7,203 bases of DNA from NCBI GenBank assembly GCA_024206355.1, contig JAAGZM010000503.1, positions 1 to 7,203 of the forward strand, in the 5' to 3' direction. The position numbers and the translations under genes were made by a program. The notes under the pieces are model-generated. The model was not told where the DNA came from. It did not search any database and worked only from the letters and a program-made list of their open reading frames with translations. Numbering within the stretch: the first letter of the stretch is position 1; each line of letters opens with the position of its first letter. Positions 1 through 6,049 of the stretch are shown piece by piece. The stretch comes from Gammaproteobacteria bacterium (GTDB lineage Bacteria; Pseudomonadota; Gammaproteobacteria; Enterobacterales; GCA-2746155).

Positions 1-246
1 AGAAAATATTAGTCCAAAAGTAACGGAGATAAACATAGCAAAGGTATAACTCAAAGTGACAGCTCTAACAGTGTTCGTTGGAGCACCAGGAGCAACCATT
101 AAAGCAAGCGAGGTCGAAGCTAGGCTTGTCACAATAACAATACCGGCTGGATCTTGAGTATTAATAAGCAGAGAGATTAAAGCCATTACCAATGCACAGA
201 CAAATAATTCTGCCCATCGATCTTTGTACATTGCTTGAATTGCCAT
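1..246 (-). CDS. HPP-family-like membrane protein, N-terminal fragment
   Basis: The frame is open from an ATG at 244-246 to the left edge, giving 82 codons without a stop; the C-terminus lies outside the window. An in-frame TAA lies six codons upstream of that ATG. An AAGG at 255-258 sits 8 nt upstream, so the start is well supported. A short basic/aromatic N-terminus (MAIQAMYKDRW) is followed by three hydrophobic stretches at about residues 13-28, 33-52 and 64-82, separated by a loop reading APGAPTNTVRAV. That arrangement resembles the HPP family of integral membrane proteins, whose core has a small-residue helix, a P-x-x-P-type loop and another helix. Some HPP-family proteins have been linked to nitrite transport in plastids and cyanobacteria; no function can be assigned here. 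The gene starts 26 nt after the tadA stop with no terminator between, so it is probably the last or a late gene of the guaB operon. The coding call is firm; the family name is from pattern recognition only. Confidence 0.6.
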   Translation of the reverse strand, partial: MAIQAMYKDRWAELFVCALVMALISLLINTQDPAGIVIVTSLASTSLALMVAPGAPTNTVRAVTLSYTFAMFISVTFGLIFS

Positions 247-272
247 GCTTGATACCTTTTTCTTTTATGACT

Positions 273-758
273 TCACTGTTTTATATGTTTTTTCTCAGTA
301 CGTCTGCGTTTAAAAAATGAACTTATCAATGTACTTGATTCTTCAGCCAATAAACCATGCTCACAATTAACGCGGTGAGTTCGTTCATTACTGGATATTA
401 CATTAAAGACACTGCCACATGCTCCTGTTTTCTCATCGGATGCAGCATAAACCAATCGTTCAACCCTACTATGGACTAATGCACCAGCACACATAGAGCA
501 AGGTTCAAGTGTCACATACAGAACTGTGTTCGGTAGACGGTAATTTTGTAGCTTTTCAGCGGCTTGACGAATTGCCTGAATTTCTGCATGAGCAGTAGGA
601 TCATGCTGAGCAATTGGGGCATTTGAACCTTCTCCAATGATTTTATTATCTTGAACAAGCACTGCGCCAACAGGAACTTCACCTTGTGTTTCAGCCTGTT
701 CGGCTAACTCAAGTGCACGTTGCATAAAAAGATGATCTTGTTCAGTGAACGCGAACAT
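273..758 (-). CDS. tadA: tRNA-specific adenosine-34 deaminase TadA
   Basis: TadA deaminates adenosine at the wobble position 34 of tRNA-Arg(ACG) to inosine, letting that tRNA read several CGN codons; it is cytoplasmic, a zinc-dependent homodimer and essential in E. coli. From the ATG at 756-758 the protein has 161 residues. The zinc/catalytic signature is complete: H57-A-E59 within DPTAHAEI, and C87/C90 in the PCSMC motif, with substrate-contacting N46. These numbers equal those I recall for E. coli TadA. The longer frame from ATG 776 (167 aa) would overlap the guaA end by 10 bp and shift all of them by six. A GGGAG at 770-774 lies 11 nt before ATG 758, whereas I see no Shine-Dalgarno before ATG 776, so I prefer 758. 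The C-terminus is basic (FFKRRRTEKKHIKQ), as is common for tRNA binding. The gene is tightly packed after guaA and probably translationally coupled to it. Function is near certain; the start is likely. Confidence 0.96.
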   Translation of the reverse strand: MFAFTEQDHLFMQRALELAEQAETQGEVPVGAVLVQDNKIIGEGSNAPIAQHDPTAHAEIQAIRQAAEKLQNYRLPNTVLYVTLEPCSMCAGALVHSRVERLVYAASDEKTGACGSVFNVISSNERTHRVNCEHGLLAEESSTLISSFFKRRRTEKKHIKQ

Positions 759-766
759 CTTGGGGC

Positions 767-2368
767 TTACTCCCATTCGATGGTTGCTGGTGGTTTGCTA
801 GAGATATCATAAGTTACTCTTGAAATACCATCGATTTCATTGATAATTCGATTAGAACATCTTTCTAGTAAATCATAGGGAAGATGCGCCCAACGAGCAG
901 TCATGAAATCAACCGTCTCAACAGCTCTTAGTGACACCACATAATCATAACGTCTTGCATCACCCATCACACCAACTGCTCTAACAGGAAGAAAAACCGT
1001 AAAGGCTTGACTGACTTTATGGTACCAGTCAGCAGCGTAAAGTTCTTCAATAAAGATAGCATCCGCTCTTCTTAATAAGTCAGCAAATTCTTTTTTAACT
1101 TCACCAAGAATTCTGACACCTAGTCCAGGACCAGGGAATGGGTGACGATAAAGCATGTCGTATGCAATACCTAGTTCAAGACCAATTTTTCTTACTTCAT
1201 CTTTAAACAACTCTTGCAAAGGCTCAACTAACTTCAACGTCATATCATCAGGAAGGCCACCAACATTGTGATGCGATTTAATCACATGAGCTTTACCGGT
1301 TTTTGCACCAGCTGACTCTATTATATCTGGATAAATTGTGCCCTGAGCAAGCCACTTAGCATTCGGCAATTTCTCTGCTTCTTCTTGGAAAATATCAACA
1401 AAAATCTTACCAATTATTTTTCGTTTTACTTCAGGATCAGCTTCACCTTTTAAACAATCAAGAAAACGTTGTTCAGCATCAACACGGATAACATTAATAC
1501 CCATATGCTTATTGAACATCGCCATTACCTGATCGCCTTCATCAAGTCGTAACAGACCGTTATCTACAAATACGCAAGTTAACTGATCACCAATAGCTTG
1601 TTGTAGTAGCACAGCTGTTACCGATGAATCAACACCACCAGAAAGACCTAGGATGACTTCATCATAACCTACTTGCTGTTTTATCTTCGCAATAGCATCC
1701 GTAACAATACTACCCGAGTTCCAGAGATTGTCACAGCCACAAATATCACGAATAAAGCGCTCGATAATTCGACCACCCTGCTTGGTATGTGTAACTTCTG
1801 GGTGAAATTGAATGCCATAGAATTTTCGACTTTCGTCAGCCATTCCAGCAAAAGGCGCATTTTCAGTTTTAGCGATAACACTGAAACCTTCTGGAATTGC
1901 AGTCACCTTATCGCCGTGACTCATCCACACGTCTAGTAATGCTTCACCGTTAGCGTTAGTGTGATCTTCGATATTATTGAAAAGTTCTGAATGTCCATGA
2001 ACTTCTAATTCTGCATAACCAAATTCTTTCTCTGTCGATGTAGAAACCTCTCCACCTAACTGAGCAGCCATGGTTTGCATTCCATAACAAATACCCAGTA
2101 CAGGTACACCTAACTCAAAAATCAGATCATTGGCTCTAGGTGTTGTAGACTCTGTTACCGACTCAGGTCCACCAGAAAGAATAATGCCATCGGGCTTAAA
2201 TTCTCGAAGTAACTCTGCAGACATATCAAAAGCATGCAGTTCAGAATAAACACCGTACTCTCTCACTCGTCTTGCAATGAGCTGAGTAAATTGCGACCCA
2301 AAATCTAAAATTAATATGCGCTGAGCATGAATATCGCTAGAACCTGTTGTAGTCCCATTTGCAGACAT
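767..2368 (-). CDS. guaA: GMP synthase (glutamine-hydrolysing) GuaA
   Basis: GuaA converts XMP, ATP and glutamine to GMP, the last step of guanine nucleotide synthesis, in the cytoplasm. The 533-residue protein has the full two-domain layout. A class I glutamine amidotransferase domain occupies about residues 16-210, with nucleophile C94 in GICYGMQ, and H189 and E191 in FHPEV completing the triad. The ATP pyrophosphatase domain follows, with its P-loop GLSGGVDSS at 241-249. The C-terminal dimerisation/XMP-binding domain ends in the conserved SKPPATIEWE. The triad is shifted by eight residues from E. coli (C86/H181/E183), explained by a slightly longer, Ser/Thr/Gly-rich N-terminus; no later ATG precedes the core strand RILILDFGSQ, so the start stands. 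The ATG begins 2 nt after the guaB TAG; an AGGG at 2379-2382, inside guaB, lies 10 nt upstream. It belongs to the guaB-guaA-tadA transcript. No missing residue or frameshift was seen. Confidence 0.99.
   Translation of the reverse strand: MSANGTTTGSSDIHAQRILILDFGSQFTQLIARRVREYGVYSELHAFDMSAELLREFKPDGIILSGGPESVTESTTPRANDLIFELGVPVLGICYGMQTMAAQLGGEVSTSTEKEFGYAELEVHGHSELFNNIEDHTNANGEALLDVWMSHGDKVTAIPEGFSVIAKTENAPFAGMADESRKFYGIQFHPEVTHTKQGGRIIERFIRDICGCDNLWNSGSIVTDAIAKIKQQVGYDEVILGLSGGVDSSVTAVLLQQAIGDQLTCVFVDNGLLRLDEGDQVMAMFNKHMGINVIRVDAEQRFLDCLKGEADPEVKRKIIGKIFVDIFQEEAEKLPNAKWLAQGTIYPDIIESAGAKTGKAHVIKSHHNVGGLPDDMTLKLVEPLQELFKDEVRKIGLELGIAYDMLYRHPFPGPGLGVRILGEVKKEFADLLRRADAIFIEELYAADWYHKVSQAFTVFLPVRAVGVMGDARRYDYVVSLRAVETVDFMTARWAHLPYDLLERCSNRIINEIDGISRVTYDISSKPPATIEWE
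770..774 (-). promoter_or_regulatory. tadA ribosome binding site candidate
   Basis: The minus strand reads GGGAG here, 11 nt upstream of ATG 758. It spans the last guaA sense codon and the base before it, just ahead of the guaA TAA (767-769). Spacing is slightly long, but it is the only SD-like stretch near either candidate start and favours the shorter TadA. Placement across the guaA stop suggests reinitiation or coupled translation. Confidence 0.5.
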
Positions 2369-2370
2369 AG

Positions 2371-3834
2371 CTATTTCGCCCTATAGTTAGGAGCTTCTTT
2401 GGTGATGCTGACATCATGAACATGACTTTCATTCATGCCTGCAGCTGATACCTTTACAAATTCAGGCTTAGTTCTAAATTCAGCTATATCTGCACAACCT
2501 GTTAATCCCATACTGGCACGCAAACCACCCATCATCTGATGCACAATTGCGAGTAGACTTCCTTTGTAAGGAACACGTCCCTCAATGCCTTCAGGAACTA
2601 GCTTATCCAATGCATTTGATGTCTGGAAATAACGATCACTTGAACCAGTCTTTTGCGCCATAGCTCCAATTGAACCCATACCACGGTAAGACTTATATGA
2701 ACGACCTTGATAAAGCTCAACCTCACCGGGAGCTTCATCGGTACCTGCTAGCATTGAGCCAACCATCACACAATGACCTCCAGCCACTAAAGCTTTCGCC
2801 AAGTCGCCTGAATAACGGATTCCACCATCGGCAATTGCCGGTACACCCGTACCTTCAAGTGCATTCACAGAATTATAAATGGCTGAAATTTGCGGTACAC
2901 CAACACCTGTTACGATACGAGTAGTACAAATTGAACCAGGACCAATCCCAACTTTGACACCGTCTGCTCCAGCTTCAACAATTGCTTTAGCACCAGCACC
3001 GGTTGCAATATTGCCACCAATAATCTGAAGATAAGGGTATTGTTTTCTCACCATCTTAATGCGATCAAGAACTCCTTGTGAGTGACCGTGTGACGTATCA
3101 ATTAAGATTATATCGACACCAGCATCAACGAGAGCTGCAACGCGGTCGGACGTTTCTTCACCTGTTCCAACTGCAGCTCCGGTTCTTAATTGTCCGTGCT
3201 CATCTTTTGTTGCTAAGGGCTTATCTTCTGCTTTTTGAATATCTTTGACCGTGATTAACCCACGCAAATGGAAGGCATCATCAACAACCAGTATCTTTTC
3301 AATACGATACTGATGCATCAATGCAAGAATTTCTTCAGACTCAGCGCCTTCTTTAACAGTTACCAGTTGTTCTTTAGGCGTCATCACTAATGAAACAGGT
3401 TGTTCAAGCTGATTTTCAAAACGAACATCTCGGTTTGTGACAATACCAACAAGCTGTTCACCATCAACAACAGGTACACCTGAGATATTGTTTTCAGAGG
3501 TGATTTCTTTTAATTCATGAATCGTAGCATTAGGTCCAATTGTAATGGGATGGGCAACAACACCACTCTCATATTTTTTTACCTGTCGAACATGTGCAGC
3601 CTGCTGTTCAATAGTCATATTTTTATGAATAAAGCCGATGCCTCCTTCCTGAGCAAGAGCAATCGCCAATCGTGCTTCAGTAACCGTATCCATCGCGGCT
3701 GAAACAAGTGGAATATTAAGTTTAATATCTCGAGTAATTCTTGTTCTCAGACTAGCATTTTGAGGCAAGACTGAAGAATGGGCAGGGAGGAGAAGAACGT
3801 CGTCAAATGTAAGGGCTTCTTCGGTGATTCGCAT
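2371..3834 (-). CDS. guaB: IMP dehydrogenase GuaB
   Basis: GuaB oxidises IMP to XMP with NAD+, the committed and rate-limiting step toward GMP; it is cytoplasmic and tetrameric/octameric. From ATG 3832-3834 the protein has 487 residues (E. coli: 488). The N-terminus MRITEEALTFDDVLLLPAHSS is the standard family start. The TIM-barrel catalytic domain is interrupted by a CBS-domain pair at about residues 95-200. The active-site loop GPGSICTTR carries nucleophile C303, and the flap region includes YKSYRGMGS at about 380-388 and EGRVPYKG at 418-425. The frame stays open 28 codons further to a TTG at 3916-3918. That extension is rejected: it is not family-like, a strong AGGTGG lies 6 nt before ATG 3834, and the TTG sits inside the -35 box of the promoter. 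First gene of the operon; guaA follows after 2 nt. I see no convincing PurR operator, although guaBA is PurR-regulated in E. coli. Confidence 0.99.
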   Translation of the reverse strand: MRITEEALTFDDVLLLPAHSSVLPQNASLRTRITRDIKLNIPLVSAAMDTVTEARLAIALAQEGGIGFIHKNMTIEQQAAHVRQVKKYESGVVAHPITIGPNATIHELKEITSENNISGVPVVDGEQLVGIVTNRDVRFENQLEQPVSLVMTPKEQLVTVKEGAESEEILALMHQYRIEKILVVDDAFHLRGLITVKDIQKAEDKPLATKDEHGQLRTGAAVGTGEETSDRVAALVDAGVDIILIDTSHGHSQGVLDRIKMVRKQYPYLQIIGGNIATGAGAKAIVEAGADGVKVGIGPGSICTTRIVTGVGVPQISAIYNSVNALEGTGVPAIADGGIRYSGDLAKALVAGGHCVMVGSMLAGTDEAPGEVELYQGRSYKSYRGMGSIGAMAQKTGSSDRYFQTSNALDKLVPEGIEGRVPYKGSLLAIVHQMMGGLRASMGLTGCADIAEFRTKPEFVKVSAAGMNESHVHDVSITKEAPNYRAK

Positions 3835-3840
3835 ATTTAT

Positions 3841-3846
3841 CCACCT
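3841..3846 (-). promoter_or_regulatory. guaB ribosome binding site
   Basis: The minus strand reads AGGTGG 6 nt before ATG 3834, a strong Shine-Dalgarno. It decides the guaB start in favour of the 487-residue protein over the longer open frame. Confidence 0.8.
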
Positions 3847-3889
3847 ATAAAGTTTTTCAAAAAAAATGGGGTCCGAAAACCAATGGCGG

Positions 3890-3918
3890 ATTATAGCGAT
3901 TTGTTGGAGGAAGGACAA
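3890..3918 (-). promoter_or_regulatory. sigma70-type promoter of the guaB-guaA-tadA operon
   Basis: On the minus strand a TTGTCC (3913-3918; four of six consensus bases) is separated by exactly 17 nt from a perfect TATAAT (3890-3895). A purine suitable as start site lies at about 3884, giving a leader of about 50 nt before the guaB ATG. The leader is AT-rich with a run of T at about 3862-3869 and has no GC-rich stem, so an attenuator is not apparent. The promoter lies directly beyond the decayed reading frame that ends at 3930. The boxes are seen directly; activity is inferred. Confidence 0.75.
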
Positions 3919-3929
3919 TCTATCTAAGG

Positions 3930-4238
3930 TTATTTTTCTTTATTAATTGATAATACTCGTTGTAAATAAGACTCATCAAAATCAGTGCCATGGTCAGAAT
4001 CATTGCTTAACTCAATCACTCCACCTTCACTAGTCGAGTACTTAAGGCCTCCAATTACAGGCTCTTCTGTGAATAAATACGCTAAATCCAAGTCAACTCA
4101 AATATTTTGTGAAAATAAAAGGTCAACAACATCAGCAGCGAATTCGTTGTCTGGAAAAGCGATCACTTCATATTTCTGTTGAAGCATCAAAATATAATCA
4201 TGGAGTGGTTTGATAGATTTTATGGGTGTCAGATATCC
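3930..4238 (-). pseudogene. Unidentified decayed reading frame with in-frame TGA
   Basis: Between the TAG at 4239-4241 and the TAA at 3930-3932, one minus-strand frame reads like protein through 102 codons except for a single TGA at 4098-4100. The upstream part includes LQQKYEVIAFPDNEFAADVV and the downstream part includes DLDLAYLFTEEPVIGGLKYS and FDESYLQRVLSINKEK. The composition is acidic and soluble-looking, with no membrane segment or zinc motif. An ATG at 4185-4187 has no Shine-Dalgarno, and the frame probably began further upstream, so the N-terminus looks lost as well. A CGA-to-TGA transition could explain the stop. The last codons lie just ahead of the guaB promoter. I do not recognise the family. 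The opposite-strand frame at 3985-4182 looks like a shadow. A chance open frame is possible; a gene remnant is more likely but unproven. Confidence 0.4.
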
Positions 4239-4385
4239 CTAAAGTTGGACAGGTTATGATATCCGCAAAAGATCATCAGGTAGCTACAGCTATGGCACGC
4301 TACCGACACTCGAGTTATTCCCAATCAGATTCATGCAGTTGTTTTAGATCCTCCAATAGGTGTGATTAGATATTATTTACAGAAC
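4239..4385. other. Intergenic remainder downstream of mltF, no intact gene
   Basis: This stretch follows the mltF stop and, with the decayed frame at 3930-4238, forms the only gap over 300 bp in the window. It has no RNA gene or insertion-sequence end that I can recognise. It contains an inverted repeat at 4279-4304, and two GATATC palindromes at 4232-4237 and 4258-4263 lie at or near its left end. A plus-strand frame reads sensibly for about 30 codons from 4227 and could continue in another frame after about 4310, which may be a further remnant or chance. No clear T-tailed terminator for mltF was seen. Confidence 0.5.
4279..4304. repeat. Inverted repeat, 6-bp arms, possible weak terminator stem
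   Basis: GGTAGC (4279-4284) and GCTACC (4299-4304) are perfect inverted arms around a 14-nt loop. Read on the minus strand, the stem lies about 80 nt after the mltF stop. It is followed about 8 nt later by only four T residues (CTTTTG), so it is a poor match to an intrinsic terminator. It could slow or process the mltF transcript, or be chance. Confidence 0.3.
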
Positions 4386-5909
4386 CTAGTTTTCTGTTTG
4401 AACTTGTTCAGCCTCTTGCTTTTCTTTAGTAGGCTCAATGTCTTTGCTAGATGATGATTCAATTTTCTTAGCAAGAAGCTGCCGTTTTGTTTCTTCTTCA
4501 ATTTCTGATTCATCGGTAATCCATTGAAGTGTTTCATAGTAACGTCGAATGTTATCAACATACTGAACTGGTTCATCACCTCGAGCATAACCAAAACGTG
4601 TTTGCTTGTAATACTTTTTTTGCCTCAGAAGTGGTAATCGGTCCTTTACATCAACCCAGCGATCAGGATCTCCGCCTTGTTGTTGAGTAATTATTCGAGC
4701 ATCTTCAACGTGTCCCCAGCCGATATTATAAGAAGCCAATGTAAACCAAGTTCTATCAGGCTCAGGAATACGCTCAGGAATACGATGAAAGACCTCATTA
4801 AAATATATTGCTCCACCATGAATGCTTTGTTCCGCGTCCAAGCGATTCTTAACACCTAGTTGCTTTGCGGTGCTCATTGTCAGCATCATCATGCCTCTGA
4901 CACCTGTTGGTGAACGAGCTATGGGATTCCAGTGTGATTCTTGATAGCTGATAGCTGCTAACAATCGCCAATCAATACCTTGTTCAGCTGCCGAATGAAA
5001 ATAATCATAATATTTAGGTAATTTTTTTTGTGCGGCCTGTAAAAATATTCTTGTTCCCACATAGTCAAAATCTTCCACATGACCATAGTGTCTTTCCATA
5101 AGGTGTGCCAATTCGCCTGATTGACGAAATTCACCAAAAAAGTTAATCGCTTCAGCTCTTAAACTGTCATCTTTATTTTTGTGAAAAGCCCAGGCAACTT
5201 GCTTAGGCTGACCAACACTGAAACCAATGGCTAGCTCAGGATAAAAACGCCGATTTAATGACAATTCATTAGAATCAGCAATCGTATAGTTGATTGATTC
5301 ATTTAATATTTCAGCCAGTAGATCTTCACTGGTTTGTGTTTCTGTTTCTGTCCAACTGAGGGCAGGGTATTGTTTCTTTAGTTCAAGCAGTTTCTGCGCA
5401 TGTGAACTATCCGCCATTACTCGAAGTTCACCCTTAAGTTGGTCGATATTTCTAGGCCACCGTTTACCCTGTTTAAAGACTAACTTTTGTGATATTTCTT
5501 GATAGGGAGGGGCAAAAGTTAATGCAACTTCACGTTCTGCAGTTATAGATAACCCTGCAGCTGCTAAGTCAGCTTTGCCACTGTTCAATGCAGCAAGGAT
5601 CTCCGTGATACTTTCAACAGACTCCATGTTTAGTTTTACACCGAGACGTTCTGCAAAGCGGCTTGCCAGTTGAAATTCTACTCCATCGGCTCCCTGATAT
5701 CCCATATAGTAAGTTGTGGGACTTTCTCTAGTAATAACATTGAGAGTGCCCCTGTTAATAATATTTTGTAGATGACTCTCAGGGGCAGGGGTATCAATAC
5801 CGAACCAAAGCACGAACCCTACAACCAGCACTACAATTGTCACAAGTAGCTGTAAGTAGAGCTTATGATTGCTGTCTGCTAGTAGTTCGAGTGCTTGTTT
5901 TACATTCAT
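4386..5909 (-). CDS. mltF: Membrane-bound lytic murein transglycosylase F (MltF)
   Basis: MltF cleaves the MurNAc-GlcNAc bond of peptidoglycan with 1,6-anhydro ring formation, acting from the membrane in the periplasm during wall remodelling. The 507-residue protein starts with 16 mostly polar residues, then a hydrophobic segment at about 18-37 serving as signal anchor or uncleaved signal; there is no lipobox cysteine. Residues about 48-275 form a solute-binding-protein-like (SBP family 3) regulatory domain, from LQNIINRGTLNVITRESPTT to about LMERHYGH. The SLT/lysozyme-like domain spans about 285-465, with catalytic E324 in SYQESHWNP, then SPTGVRGMMMLT and the late GYARGDEPVQYVDNIRRY. The tail from about 470 is rich in Glu, Lys and Ser and probably disordered. 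Size matches E. coli MltF (518 aa). An AAGGA at 5923-5927 is 13 nt before the ATG, rather far. It is divergent from purL and has its own promoter candidate. Older databases call this gene yfhD. Confidence 0.96.
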   Translation of the reverse strand: MNVKQALELLADSNHKLYLQLLVTIVVLVVGFVLWFGIDTPAPESHLQNIINRGTLNVITRESPTTYYMGYQGADGVEFQLASRFAERLGVKLNMESVESITEILAALNSGKADLAAAGLSITAEREVALTFAPPYQEISQKLVFKQGKRWPRNIDQLKGELRVMADSSHAQKLLELKKQYPALSWTETETQTSEDLLAEILNESINYTIADSNELSLNRRFYPELAIGFSVGQPKQVAWAFHKNKDDSLRAEAINFFGEFRQSGELAHLMERHYGHVEDFDYVGTRIFLQAAQKKLPKYYDYFHSAAEQGIDWRLLAAISYQESHWNPIARSPTGVRGMMMLTMSTAKQLGVKNRLDAEQSIHGGAIYFNEVFHRIPERIPEPDRTWFTLASYNIGWGHVEDARIITQQQGGDPDRWVDVKDRLPLLRQKKYYKQTRFGYARGDEPVQYVDNIRRYYETLQWITDESEIEEETKRQLLAKKIESSSSKDIEPTKEKQEAEQVQTEN

Positions 5910-5940
5910 AAAACGTCAATTTTCCTTATAGACTTATTGT

Positions 5941-5970
5941 AGTATAGCCTAATAAGGTTGTAGTTGGCAC
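5941..5970 (-). promoter_or_regulatory. mltF promoter candidate
   Basis: The minus strand has TATACT (5941-5946, five of six) preceded after 18 nt by GTGCCA (5965-5970, four of six). It lies about 30 nt upstream of the mltF ATG, allowing a short leader. Its -35 overlaps the purL -35 on the other strand by 5 bp. Inferred from consensus only. Confidence 0.5.
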
Positions 5971-5993
5971 GATGCCCATTACTCAGGTATGAT
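5964..5993 (+). promoter_or_regulatory. purL promoter candidate
   Basis: TTGGCA (5964-5969, five of six) and TATGAT (5988-5993, five of six) are 18 nt apart on the plus strand. The predicted start is near 6000, giving a leader of about 50 nt. No good match to the PurR operator consensus (A-GCAA-CG-TT-C-T) was seen around it, although purL is a PurR target in E. coli. Confidence 0.6.
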
Positions 5994-6049
5994 CCATACA
6001 ACTGATCCACTCACTTTATTCGCCTTTGAACATCTGGAGTTTTACATCA

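Noticed and set aside
1673..1936. Plus-strand open frame of 87 codons inside guaA
   Set aside because: It lies wholly opposite the conserved glutaminase/ATPase region of guaA, has no ribosome binding site, and its sequence is not protein-like; it is a shadow frame.
2670..2924. Plus-strand open frame inside guaB
   Set aside because: It is antisense to the conserved catalytic region of GuaB and looks like a shadow of that coding sequence.
3855..3872. T-run in the guaB leader as a terminator or attenuator
   Set aside because: There is no GC-rich stem before the T tract, only weak A/T pairing.
3874..3889. PurR-like operator in the guaB leader
   Set aside because: The best alignment to the PurR consensus matches only about six of ten defined positions, which is not enough to call.
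4098..4100. TGA in the decayed frame as a selenocysteine codon
   Set aside because: The context (SQNI-TGA-VDLDL) matches no selenoprotein motif I know, and I see no clear hairpin of the bacterial SECIS kind just downstream; a nonsense change is simpler.
3985..4182. Plus-strand open frame of 65 codons in the mltF-guaB gap
   Set aside because: It has no Shine-Dalgarno, and the opposite strand reads better as protein over the same bases, so it is probably a shadow of the decayed minus frame.
4373..4594. Second minus-strand open frame overlapping the end of mltF
   Set aside because: It is out of frame with mltF and lies over its charged C-terminal tail; there is no motif or start signal.
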